Shown here: piece by piece, positions 30,476-38,535 of the stretch | Numbering within the stretch: position 1 is the first letter of the stretch | Layout: each line of letters begins with the position of its first letter | NCBI GenBank assembly: GCA_019114265.1 | Contig: DXFV01000008.1 | Location: 62,001 to 126,000 of the forward strand | Direction: 5' to 3' | DNA from: Anaerofilum faecale | GTDB taxonomy: Bacteria; Bacillota; Clostridia; Oscillospirales; Ruminococcaceae | Length of the DNA: 64,000 nucleotides | Made by a program: the position numbers and the translations under genes | The notes under the pieces: model-generated | Seen by the model: the letters and a program-made list of their open reading frames with translations, nothing else | The model's database searches: none | What the model was told of the DNA's origin: nothing

Positions 30476-32410
30476 TTGAAAATCCCTTTGGACGTTGCCA
30501 AAAAGAGAGCGCACAGAGACGGTCTGCCCCGCGGCGTTGGGCTGCGCCTGGCAGCCACGCTGGTGTTTCCGGCGATCCTGCTGCTGTGCGGCGAATGGAT
30601 TCACCGCGGCAAGCTGAACAGCACCTTCTGGGTGGATTCGCTGCTGATGCATTTTCCAAGCTTCTTTCTGTCCTGGCTGTGGCTGGTGGGCGTGTATATG
30701 GTGCTGGTCAACCTGTTCGGCCGCCATACCGCCGGCGTTGCGGGAGTGGGGCTTGTGGTGCTGCCGGCCAGCATCATCACCCGGTTCAAGCTCAGCTTCC
30801 GCGGCGAACCCTTCCTCCCCTGGGACATCTCCCAGTGGAAGGAAGCCGTCTCTGTGGCCGATAAATCCAACCTCCGCCTGGAAACGCCGATGTGGATCGG
30901 CCTGGGGGTCTTTGCGGTGCTGCTGGTGGCGGGGTGGTTCCTCAAACTGCCCACCAGGCGGCGGTATCACTGGATGCTGCGCCAGCGCATCGTGGGCGGC
31001 TGTGCGGGCGGTGTGCTGGTCGTGGGCATCCTGCTGTGGTTCTTGTCCCCCACCGCCACCAAGCTGGTGGGCATCTACCCCGATATGTGGATGCAGGACC
31101 GCTACTACCGCAACCACGGCGTCATCGCGGGCTTTCTCACCAACCTCCAGCAGCTGAACATCGACGAGCCGGAGGGGTACAGCGAGCAAACGATGCAGGC
31201 GCTGAAGCAGGAGCTGGAGCAGCTGGAAAAGACCGCAGAGCCTCTGTGGCCGGAAAGCCCGTCCGCCGCCGACGCCGACGCCCCCCGGACGCCGCACATC
31301 ATCTATGTGATGGACGAAGCCTTCTGGGACGTGGAGGAGCTGCCGGGGGTCGAGTTCGCAGAGGACCCCACCCCCACGCTCGACCGGCTGGAAAGCTGCG
31401 CCGCCGTGGGCCAAAGCTATTCCCCCAGCTTTGGCGGCGGCACCTGCGACGTGGAGTTTGAGGCGCTCACCGGCCACAGCGTGGAGCCGCTCCCGATGGG
31501 CTGCAAGCCGTTCCAGCAGCATGTGACCCGCCCGATGTTCTCGGTGGCGTCCTACTTAAAAGACAGGGGATACCAGACGGTGGCGGTGCACGGCTACTAT
31601 GCCAAGTACTGGAACCGCGACAAAGCCTACCCCAATCTGGGCATCGACGATTTCATCTCGCTGGAGGACTTTGCAGACCCCGAGAAAAAGCGCCCCTACT
31701 ACTGGAGCGGCGGCCTTGTGTCCGATGCCGAGATGGCGCGTGAGATCATCCGTCAGTTCGAGAGCCGCACGCCCGGCCAGCCGCTGTTCCTGCACGCGGT
31801 GACGATGGAGAACCACTCCACCTATTCGGCCAGCAACTTCCCCGAGGACGAGCTGGTGGAGCTGACCCGTGTGCCGGAAGGCCTCAGCGACGAGACGGTG
31901 GGCGCACTGCGCGATTTTGCCACCGGTGCGGCGGACGCCGACGCGATGCTGAACACCCTGATCCAATATTTCTCCCAGGTGGACGAACCGGTGATCCTGG
32001 TGTTCTGGGGCGACCACTACAACCTGATCGGCAAGGGATACGAGCTGTACGAAAAGACGGGATACATCGAGCCGGGCGAGTACGACAGCCCCAAGCTGCA
32101 CGCCACGCCGCTGGTGATCTGGAGCAACTACCAGGACACCGCCATCGACCTGGGCACGGTGGCCTCCTACGACATCTCGCCGGTGATGATGGACCTGTAT
32201 GGGCTGGAGAAGCCGCTGTATTTCCAGCTGCACACTGCCGAGATCCCGCTGATGCGCGCCCGCACCCGCGGGATGACGATTCTGGAAGACGGCACCGCCG
32301 TGGAGGAAATGACCGACGAGCAGGCCGAGGCCTATCAAAAGCACTGGCTTGCGCAGTACGATCTGATGTTCGGCGAAGACTACCTGGGCCTTGGCCCGGC
32401 AGAGGAATAA
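30476..32410 (+). CDS. LTA synthase-like sulfatase-fold membrane enzyme
   Basis: A 644-residue protein with five predicted N-terminal transmembrane helices (to about residue 195) and an extracytoplasmic alkaline-phosphatase/sulfatase domain. HIIYVMDEAFWDVEELP starts the domain with the metal-binding acid (E in place of the first E/D), and GGGTCDVEFEALTGHS has the nucleophile threonine (T323). AVHGYYAKYWNRDKAYPNLGIDDFIS, HAVTMENHSTY and LVFWGDHYNLIG provide further metal and phosphate ligands (D-H). LtaS-type enzymes move glycerol-phosphate from phosphatidylglycerol onto glycolipid or glycans. The exact polymer is unknown. AAAGGAGAG precedes the start. Confidence 0.88.
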   Translation: MKIPLDVAKKRAHRDGLPRGVGLRLAATLVFPAILLLCGEWIHRGKLNSTFWVDSLLMHFPSFFLSWLWLVGVYMVLVNLFGRHTAGVAGVGLVVLPASIITRFKLSFRGEPFLPWDISQWKEAVSVADKSNLRLETPMWIGLGVFAVLLVAGWFLKLPTRRRYHWMLRQRIVGGCAGGVLVVGILLWFLSPTATKLVGIYPDMWMQDRYYRNHGVIAGFLTNLQQLNIDEPEGYSEQTMQALKQELEQLEKTAEPLWPESPSAADADAPRTPHIIYVMDEAFWDVEELPGVEFAEDPTPTLDRLESCAAVGQSYSPSFGGGTCDVEFEALTGHSVEPLPMGCKPFQQHVTRPMFSVASYLKDRGYQTVAVHGYYAKYWNRDKAYPNLGIDDFISLEDFADPEKKRPYYWSGGLVSDAEMAREIIRQFESRTPGQPLFLHAVTMENHSTYSASNFPEDELVELTRVPEGLSDETVGALRDFATGAADADAMLNTLIQYFSQVDEPVILVFWGDHYNLIGKGYELYEKTGYIEPGEYDSPKLHATPLVIWSNYQDTAIDLGTVASYDISPVMMDLYGLEKPLYFQLHTAEIPLMRARTRGMTILEDGTAVEEMTDEQAEAYQKHWLAQYDLMFGEDYLGLGPAEE

Positions 32411-32425
32411 AAGGAGAGGATATTC

Positions 32426-33463
32426 ATGCAACAACAGGATCTGGAACGCACGCTGCAATATGCGCGCGAGCTGCTGGCCATCCACAGCCCGTCCGGCTGC
32501 ACCGCCGCCGCGGCGGACTATCTGATGGAGCAGCTGCAAAAGATGGGCTACGAGCCGGTGAAAACCAACAAGGGCGCCGTGCAGGTATACCTGGGCGGCA
32601 AAGGGGAAGGCGCGCTGATGCTGGCATCCCATGTGGATACGCTGGGCGCGATGGTGCGCGCGGTGAAGGCGAACGGCCGCCTGCGGCTGGCCCCCATCGG
32701 CGGCCTGAACGCCTCCAACACCGAGACCGAGAACGTCATCGTCCACACCCGGGACGGCCGCGAGTTTGACGGCACCCTGCAGGTGGAGGACGCCTCGGTC
32801 CACGTCAACGGTAAGCTGAAAGAAACGCTGCGCAGCTGGGACAATGTGGAGGTCGTGCTGGACGAGGACGTCAGGAACGCCGCCGATGTGGCGGCGCTGG
32901 GCATCGGGGCGGGCGACTTCGTGTTTGTCGAGCCGCGCACCCGCGTCACCGCTTCGGGATACATCAAGAGCCGCTTTCTGGACGACAAGCTGTCGGCCTC
33001 GATCCTGCTGGGCCTTGCAGCCCATCTGAAGGACAGCGGCCTGGTCCCGGTGCGCCCGCTCTACCTGAACTTCACCACCTACGAGGAGGTGGGCCACGGC
33101 GGCGCGGCGGACCTCCCCGCCGATTTGGCCGAGTTCATCAGCGTGGACATGGGCTGTGTGGGCGACGACCTGGGCTGCACCGAGCGGATGGTGTCCATCT
33201 GCGCGATGGATTCCCGCGGCCCCAGCAGCTTTGAAACGGTGAACGGCCTGGTGGACGCCGCCCGCCGCTGCGGCGCTCCCTATGCGCTGGACGTCTATCC
33301 GTTCTACGGCTCCGACGCCGACGTCGCGCTGGCGTCCGGCGCAGGCGTGCGCCACTGCGTGGTGGGCCCGGGCGTGTACGCCTCCCACGGCTACGAGCGC
33401 AGCCATGTGGAGGGCGTGAAGGCCACCTTCGACCTTCTGCGGGAATATGTTGATTTTGTGTAA
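32426..33463 (+). CDS. M42-family metallopeptidase (glutamyl aminopeptidase-like)
   Basis: A 345-residue co-catalytic zinc peptidase of family M42. SHVDTLGAMV supplies the first ligand pair (H69, D71), SRFLDDKLSASILL a bridging Asp, YEEVGHGG the catalytic Glu pair, SVDMG the next ligand and GVYASHGYERSH the last His. These large tetrahedral aminopeptidases trim short cytoplasmic peptides. It starts 16 nt after the LtaS-like gene with AAGGAGAGG upstream and is followed by a terminator hairpin, separating it from the next gene. Confidence 0.9.
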   Translation: MQQQDLERTLQYARELLAIHSPSGCTAAAADYLMEQLQKMGYEPVKTNKGAVQVYLGGKGEGALMLASHVDTLGAMVRAVKANGRLRLAPIGGLNASNTETENVIVHTRDGREFDGTLQVEDASVHVNGKLKETLRSWDNVEVVLDEDVRNAADVAALGIGAGDFVFVEPRTRVTASGYIKSRFLDDKLSASILLGLAAHLKDSGLVPVRPLYLNFTTYEEVGHGGAADLPADLAEFISVDMGCVGDDLGCTERMVSICAMDSRGPSSFETVNGLVDAARRCGAPYALDVYPFYGSDADVALASGAGVRHCVVGPGVYASHGYERSHVEGVKATFDLLREYVDFV

Positions 33464-33492
33464 GATGCCAGTTTTCAAGTGAAGCGGAATGT

Positions 33493-33536
33493 GGTACAAT
33501 ATCCAAAACGTTCTTGTGGATATTGTACCATTTTTT
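33493..33536 (+). terminator. Perfect 13-bp hairpin terminator after the M42 gene
   Basis: GGTACAATATCCA (33493-33505) and TGGATATTGTACC (33517-33529) pair perfectly around an 11-nt loop, followed by A and TTTTTT. The low GC of the stem is unusual here; an additional operator role for the gene at 33568 is possible. Confidence 0.7.
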
Positions 33537-33567
33537 GTGTGAGTTTTTGCCGAAAGAGGGAGATTTG

Positions 33568-34359
33568 ATGCAAACGGACGCGCTGTATGGGCGTATCTGT
33601 TCCATTTTGGAGGGGATTCCCGGCCGGCTGTCGGTGGCGGTGAGCTGGCTGGACAGCGGGGAGACGCTGCTCCTGCACGAGACGCTGCCGTTCGTCGCTG
33701 CCAGCGTCATCAAGCTGCCGGTGATGATCGCGGCCTTTGCCGCGCGCGAGGCGGGAACACTGGATTTTTCCGCGCCGGTGCCGCTGCGGGCAGAGGATAA
33801 GCTGCCCAGCTGCGGGGTGCTGAAAGCCATGCACGACGACCTCGTGCCCACCGTGGCCGACCTGTGCCACCTGATGATCACGGTCAGCGACAACACTGCC
33901 GCCAACCGGATGATCCGCCTGGTGGGCATCGACGCGGTGAACGGCTGCATGGCGCAGTACGGCGCGCGGGATTCCAGGCTGCGGCGGCTTCTGTTCGACG
34001 CGGACGCCTCGGCAAAGGGCATCGAGAACACGGTCACCGCGTCCGACATGCTGCTGCTCCTGCAAAAGCTCTATGCGGGCGAGATCGTCAGCCCCGAGGC
34101 CAGCGCCGAAATGCTGGACATTCTGGCCGACCAGAGGCTGAACGGCAAAATGCCCTTCTGGCTGCCGCCCGGCACACGCTGCGCGCACAAGACCGGCGAG
34201 GACGACGGCATCACCCACGACGTGGGCATCGTGTACGCCGCGCGCCCCTTTGCCGTCTGCTTCCTTTCGCAGCACACCGATCCGCCCCGGTTTATCCGGG
34301 CGATCCAGGACATCACCCGGCTGCTGTATGAGCAGGCCGAGGAGGGAGGAAGCCTGTGA
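33568..34359 (+). CDS. Serine hydrolase, class A beta-lactamase-like fold
   Basis: A 263-residue protein with all three active-site elements of the penicillin-recognising serine enzymes: S-x-x-K at S46-V-I-K49, S-D-N at 107-109 and K-T-G at 208-210. There is no clear EPELN omega-loop motif; E153 in KGIENTVT is the nearest candidate for the general base. No signal peptide is seen, unlike true secreted beta-lactamases, so it is probably cytoplasmic or a peptidase/esterase acting on murein-derived compounds. It overlaps the dipeptide epimerase gene by GTGA (34356-34359), implying a common function. AGAGGGAG lies 7 nt before the ATG. Confidence 0.82.
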   Translation: MQTDALYGRICSILEGIPGRLSVAVSWLDSGETLLLHETLPFVAASVIKLPVMIAAFAAREAGTLDFSAPVPLRAEDKLPSCGVLKAMHDDLVPTVADLCHLMITVSDNTAANRMIRLVGIDAVNGCMAQYGARDSRLRRLLFDADASAKGIENTVTASDMLLLLQKLYAGEIVSPEASAEMLDILADQRLNGKMPFWLPPGTRCAHKTGEDDGITHDVGIVYAARPFAVCFLSQHTDPPRFIRAIQDITRLLYEQAEEGGSL

Positions 34360-35444
34360 AGATCACATCCATCGAGGCAGGGGCGCTGTACACGCCGCTG
34401 CACCGTCCGTTCAAGACCGCCCTGCGCACAGTGGAAACGGTGCAGAGCGTCATTGTCACCGTGCGCACCGACGAAGGAGTCTGCGGATACGGCGAAGCGC
34501 CTCCCACCGCGGTCATCACCGGCGAGACGATGGAGAGCATCGCCGCCGCGGTGCGCGGCTGCATCGCACCGGCCCTGCAGGGCGGCGACCCCGAACAGCT
34601 GGATGAACTCTTTGCCCGGCTGGACGGCTGCATGGTGCACAACACCTCGGCCAAGGCGGCGGTGGACATGGCGCTGTACGACCTGTACGGCAAGATCCTG
34701 GACCGTCCGCTGTATCGGCTGCTGGGAGGCCGCCGCCGCTGCATCGAGACCGACCTCACCATCAGCGTCAACCCCGTTGACCAGATGGTGGCCGACAGCC
34801 TCGCCGCCGTGGCCGGGGGATACCGCATCCTGAAGGTGAAGGTGGGCAAGGAAGGGCTGGCCGACGTACAGCGGATGCAGGCCATCCGGCAGGCGGTCGG
34901 CCCGGACATCGCGCTGCGGGTGGACGCCAACCAGGGCTGGAGCGCCAAGCAGGCGGTGCGCATCATCCGCCAAATGGAGGACGCCGGGCTGGACATCGAC
35001 CTGGTGGAACAGCCGGTCCCCGCCCACGATCTGGACGGCATGGCCGCCGTCACCGCCGCGGTGTCCACCCCCATCCTGGCCGACGAGAGCGTCTTTTCTC
35101 CCGCCGACGCGCTGGAGGTCATCCGCCGCCATGCCGCCGACCTCATCAACATCAAGCTGATGAAGACCGGCGGTATCCACGGGGCGCTGCGGGTGTGCGC
35201 CATCGCCGAGACCTGCGGCGTGGAGTGTATGGTGGGCTGTATGCTGGAGACCAAGCTGGCCGTATCCGCCGCCGCCCACCTGGCCGCGGCGAAGGGGATC
35301 GTCACCCGCGCCGATCTGGACGGCCCCGGCCTGTGCCGCATCGACCCGTATGAGGGCGGCCCCGTCTACACGGCGGGACGCATCGAGATGCCCTGCACCC
35401 CCGGCATCGGCATCACGGGGATGCCAACGCTGGAAACGATTTAA
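34356..35444 (+). CDS. Dipeptide epimerase (L-Ala-D/L-Glu type), enolase superfamily
   Basis: A 362-residue muconate-lactonizing subgroup enzyme. The acid/base lysines are in LKVKVG (K160, K162), metal ligands in RVDANQGW, VEQPV and LADES, and the second catalytic lysine in NIKLMKTGG. This arrangement, with DANQGW and KTGG, is typical of L-Ala-D/L-Glu epimerases, which convert the murein dipeptide into one that normal peptidases can split; other dipeptide specificities are possible. The GTG start overlaps the preceding stop. The following gene encodes an oligopeptide-binding lipoprotein, in keeping with use of imported cell-wall peptides. Confidence 0.88.
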   Translation: MKITSIEAGALYTPLHRPFKTALRTVETVQSVIVTVRTDEGVCGYGEAPPTAVITGETMESIAAAVRGCIAPALQGGDPEQLDELFARLDGCMVHNTSAKAAVDMALYDLYGKILDRPLYRLLGGRRRCIETDLTISVNPVDQMVADSLAAVAGGYRILKVKVGKEGLADVQRMQAIRQAVGPDIALRVDANQGWSAKQAVRIIRQMEDAGLDIDLVEQPVPAHDLDGMAAVTAAVSTPILADESVFSPADALEVIRRHAADLINIKLMKTGGIHGALRVCAIAETCGVECMVGCMLETKLAVSAAAHLAAAKGIVTRADLDGPGLCRIDPYEGGPVYTAGRIEMPCTPGIGITGMPTLETI

Positions 35445-35481
35445 AAAATCGGCGTTCTGCCGATCAAAAGGAGGATGTTTT

Positions 35482-37413
35482 ATGAAACGAGCCATCAGTT
35501 TGGCGCTGGCGGCTGCCATGATGGTGGGCCTTGCGGCCTGCGGCGGCACAAGTACAAAGGATGAGAATACCTACCGCGTTTTGTACAGCGGCGAGGTGAG
35601 CACTCTGAACTATCTGGTCAGCTCGTCCACCGATGAGCTGAAGGTGGCCTACAACACCATCGACTGCCTGGTGGAATACGACAGCTACGGCAACGTGCTG
35701 CCCGGTCTGGCCGAGAGCTGGGAGCAGGACCCGGAGAACCCCGAGGTGTGGACCTTCCATCTGCGCAAAGGCGTGAAGTGGATCGACCACAACGCCCAGG
35801 AGGTGGCCGAGGTCACCGCCAACGACTTCGTGTCCTCCGCCCGCTATGCGCTGGATGCGGCGAACGGGTCCGGCACCGCCTATATGATGACCAACACGCT
35901 GAAGAACGCCGCGGCCTACAACGACTACACCGCCTATCTGGTGGAGAGCGAGAACGGCACCAGGACCACCAACGCGGAGGGCGATCCCATCGAGCCGGTG
36001 GAGGAGGTCGCGTTTGAGGATGTGGGCATCAAGGCAGTGGACGACTACACCCTCCAGTTCACCACCGACGGCGTCAAGCCGTGGTTCGTGTCGGCGGTCA
36101 GCTTCGGCTGCTTCTACCCGGTGTACGGCCCGTTCCTGGAGGAAAAGGGCGACAGCTTCGGCACCAGCAACGACACCCTGCTCTACTGCGGCGCCTACTA
36201 CCTGGAGACCTTCGAGCCGCAGAACCGGCACGTATACCAGAAGAACCCGTCCTACTGGGATAAGGATAAGGTGTATATCGAGACGATCGAGAAGAAATTC
36301 AACACCGAGGCCGGCACGCTGGCGCCCGAGATGTTCAAGCGCGGCGAGATCGACGAAGCCTCCATCAGCATCGACCTGGTGCAGGCCTGGATGGAGGACG
36401 ACGCCACCAAGGACCTGGTCCGTCCCAACCGCGCCGATCCCAGCTACACCTATTTCATCAGCTTCAACTTCGAGCCCAGTTTCGACGAGCAGTACCAGCC
36501 CGAAAACTGGATCAAAGCGGTGAACAGCGAGAACTTCCGCAAATCCATCTACTACGGTCTGGACCGGGTCAAGAGCTACTCGGTGCAGATGCCCGAAAAC
36601 CCCGAGACGCTTTTGCTGAACACCATCACGCCGCCGGCCTTTGCCGTGGGCGAGAGCGGCACCGACTACACCGAGATGGGCTCGCTGGCCGCGATCACCC
36701 AGGGCGACCCGTTCGACGCCGACCAGGCGCTGGAGTATAAAGAAGCCGCCCTGGCCGATCTGGAAGCCGCCGGCGCCAGCCTGCCGGTCATCATCCCGCT
36801 GGTCATCAACCCCAACGAGACCAACTGCGACAAGGAGTGCCAGGTCATCGAGCAGCAGCTGGAGGGCCTGCTGGGCACCGACTATATCGACATCCAGCTG
36901 GTGAGCGGCCCCTCCACCGGATTTTTGGGCGAGATCCGCCGCGCCGGCAAATACGGCATGCTGATCTGCAACTGGGGCTTCGACTACGCCGACCCCGAGA
37001 ACGCGGGCGAGCCGTTCAAGGCGGGCAACAGCTACCAGTTCATGTACACCGATGCCGAAAACGGCTACACCAACAAGACCGCCGAGACCCAGGCGCTGGT
37101 GGACGAATACTATGGGATGATGGAAGCCGCCTCCCAGATCACCACCAGCAACGACGAGCGCTATGCCGCCTTTGCCGAAGCCGAGGCCTTCCTCATCGAG
37201 CACGCCTTCGTGATCCCGTATCACATGTCGGGCAGCGGCTACATCGCCAGCTACCTGAATCCCTTCGAGGGGCAGTATGCCCCCTTCGGCGCCGCCCGCG
37301 AGCGCTATAAGGGGCAGCACCTGCTGGAGAAGCCGATGAGCGCCGCCGAGTTTGAGACCGCTCTGAACGAGTGGAACGAAAAGCGGATGCACGCGTCCGA
37401 CGCGGCCTCCTGA
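35482..37413 (+). CDS. Oligopeptide-binding lipoprotein (SBP family 5)
   Basis: A 643-residue solute-binding protein of the OppA/DppA family. The signal peptide ends in the lipobox GLAAC with the lipidated C20. Domain marks include VYRVLYSGEVSTLNYL-like start (YRVLYSGEVSTLNYLVSSS), LAESWEQDPENPEVWTFHLRKGVKW, and the hinge TYFISFNFEP. It captures peptides outside the cell and delivers them to an ABC permease; no permease or ATPase genes are beside it, so it must use one encoded elsewhere. Position after the dipeptide epimerase suggests murein tripeptide or dipeptide as ligand (MppA-like), which is inference. AAAGGAGG precedes the start by 8 nt; a terminator follows. Confidence 0.88.
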   Translation: MKRAISLALAAAMMVGLAACGGTSTKDENTYRVLYSGEVSTLNYLVSSSTDELKVAYNTIDCLVEYDSYGNVLPGLAESWEQDPENPEVWTFHLRKGVKWIDHNAQEVAEVTANDFVSSARYALDAANGSGTAYMMTNTLKNAAAYNDYTAYLVESENGTRTTNAEGDPIEPVEEVAFEDVGIKAVDDYTLQFTTDGVKPWFVSAVSFGCFYPVYGPFLEEKGDSFGTSNDTLLYCGAYYLETFEPQNRHVYQKNPSYWDKDKVYIETIEKKFNTEAGTLAPEMFKRGEIDEASISIDLVQAWMEDDATKDLVRPNRADPSYTYFISFNFEPSFDEQYQPENWIKAVNSENFRKSIYYGLDRVKSYSVQMPENPETLLLNTITPPAFAVGESGTDYTEMGSLAAITQGDPFDADQALEYKEAALADLEAAGASLPVIIPLVINPNETNCDKECQVIEQQLEGLLGTDYIDIQLVSGPSTGFLGEIRRAGKYGMLICNWGFDYADPENAGEPFKAGNSYQFMYTDAENGYTNKTAETQALVDEYYGMMEAASQITTSNDERYAAFAEAEAFLIEHAFVIPYHMSGSGYIASYLNPFEGQYAPFGAARERYKGQHLLEKPMSAAEFETALNEWNEKRMHASDAAS

Positions 37414-37432
37414 TCCTGTCTCTGCAAAACAC

Positions 37433-37475
37433 AAACCGGCCCGAGCTCCGCGCAGCGGATTTCGGGCCGGTTTTT
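37433..37475. terminator. Terminator between the SBP and methyltransferase genes
   Basis: AACCGGCCCGAGCTCCGC..GCGGATTTCGGGCCGGTT stem followed by TTTTT on the plus strand; the minus side has TTTGTGTTTT. Confidence 0.85.
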
Positions 37476-37511
37476 CCTGTGTATGCGGTATGCGACGTGG
37501 CAGCCGGTCGC

Positions 37512-38243
37512 TCAGAGCTTGCGCGCCGCCACCAGCAGCATCATCGGACGGCGCATCTCATCCTTCATCCCGGCAAGATGCATCATCTCTGCCGGAGGCT
37601 GCGGTTCCACAACATCGGTGAGCATGAACCCTTTTTGCAGCAGGGTGTGCAGGTAGGTGGTGAGGGTGCGGTGGTATTTGGTCACCGGTTCTCCCAGAAA
37701 AATGGCCTGCCGCTGTCCCTCGTAGTAGTAATTGTCCACCGGGAAATGCAGGATCTTCCCGTCCTGGTCGTAGTACCAGTCCTGCGAACCGTAGGCGGTG
37801 AAAACCGGATGTTCCACCGAAAAGACCAGGTCGCCGCCTTTGCAGAGCCAGTGTGCGATGTTGTCCGCCAGCGGGGCGAAGTCGCGCACATAATGGAAGG
37901 CCAGCGAGCTGAGCACCACATCGAAGCTGCACGCGTCAAAGCGCAGATCCTCCATGGCGGCGCAGCGGTATTCGATGCAGGGCGCGGGATTCAGCCGGCG
38001 GGCGATTTGCAGCATCTTTTCAGAAAGATCGATCCCCAGCACCGAGGCCGCGCCGTGTTCGGCGGCATATTTGCAGTGCCAGCCATACCCGCAGCCCAGA
38101 TCCAGCACGCGCTTTCCGTGGAAATCCGGCAGCAGCTTTTGCAGCTCGCTCCATTCGCCGGCGCCTTTCAGCCCCTGCCGGGAGCGTTCCATCTGGCTGT
38201 ACTTTTCAAAAAAGATCTCGTCGTCGTATTTGTTTTCCTTCAT
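37512..38243 (-). CDS. Class I SAM-dependent methyltransferase
   Basis: A 243-residue Methyltransf_11-type enzyme. Motif I VLDLGCGYGWHCKYA binds S-adenosylmethionine, followed by VLGIDLSEKML (motif II), YRCAAMEDL, and FDVVLSSLAFHYV (motif IV). The C-terminal part with HFPVDNYYYEG and YHRTLTTYLHTLLQKGF is common in small-molecule methyltransferases of this COG. Substrate unknown. ATG at 38243 follows GGGGAGG by 8 nt. Transcribed alone. Confidence 0.87.
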   Translation of the reverse strand: MKENKYDDEIFFEKYSQMERSRQGLKGAGEWSELQKLLPDFHGKRVLDLGCGYGWHCKYAAEHGAASVLGIDLSEKMLQIARRLNPAPCIEYRCAAMEDLRFDACSFDVVLSSLAFHYVRDFAPLADNIAHWLCKGGDLVFSVEHPVFTAYGSQDWYYDQDGKILHFPVDNYYYEGQRQAIFLGEPVTKYHRTLTTYLHTLLQKGFMLTDVVEPQPPAEMMHLAGMKDEMRRPMMLLVAARKL

Positions 38244-38333
38244 TGCAGGTTTCCTCCCCTGTGAGCGAATCGGGCGTGCCCGTGCCTGCCGGGCTTGTGC
38301 CGCCGCACGGCGCGTTCACTTCCTTTGCGTACA

Positions 38334-38362
38334 AGTATACCGCAAACCGTCCGGATTTGCCA
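38334..38362 (-). promoter_or_regulatory. Sigma-A promoter of the methyltransferase gene
   Basis: Minus strand: TGGCAA (38362-38357), 17-nt spacer, TATACT (38339-38334), about 90 nt before the start codon. The -35 is weak. Confidence 0.45.
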
Positions 38363-38433
38363 CCACCCGCCGCAAAACCGCACAGACGGGGTTTTGTGCA
38401 TTTCCACCAATTCGCAGGCGTGTTTTCCAGTGT

Positions 38434-38461
38434 TTGCGAATCCGCTGTTTTGTGATATAAT
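38434..38461 (+). promoter_or_regulatory. Sigma-A promoter of the SPFH/zinc-ribbon/TPM operon
   Basis: TTGCGA (38434-38439), 16-nt spacer, consensus TATAAT (38456-38461), about 68 nt before the first start codon. Confidence 0.68.
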
Positions 38462-38535
38462 AGGGCGCAGGAAAGACAAAAACAAGACGTGCCCCAAACC
38501 GGGCCGTCCTGCAAGAACAGGGAGGAAAGAGGAGT

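Noticed and set aside
34356..37413. A full peptide ABC transporter next to the binding protein
   Set aside because: No permease or ATPase gene occurs before or after the lipoprotein; it ends at a terminator and the next gene is a methyltransferase on the other strand.
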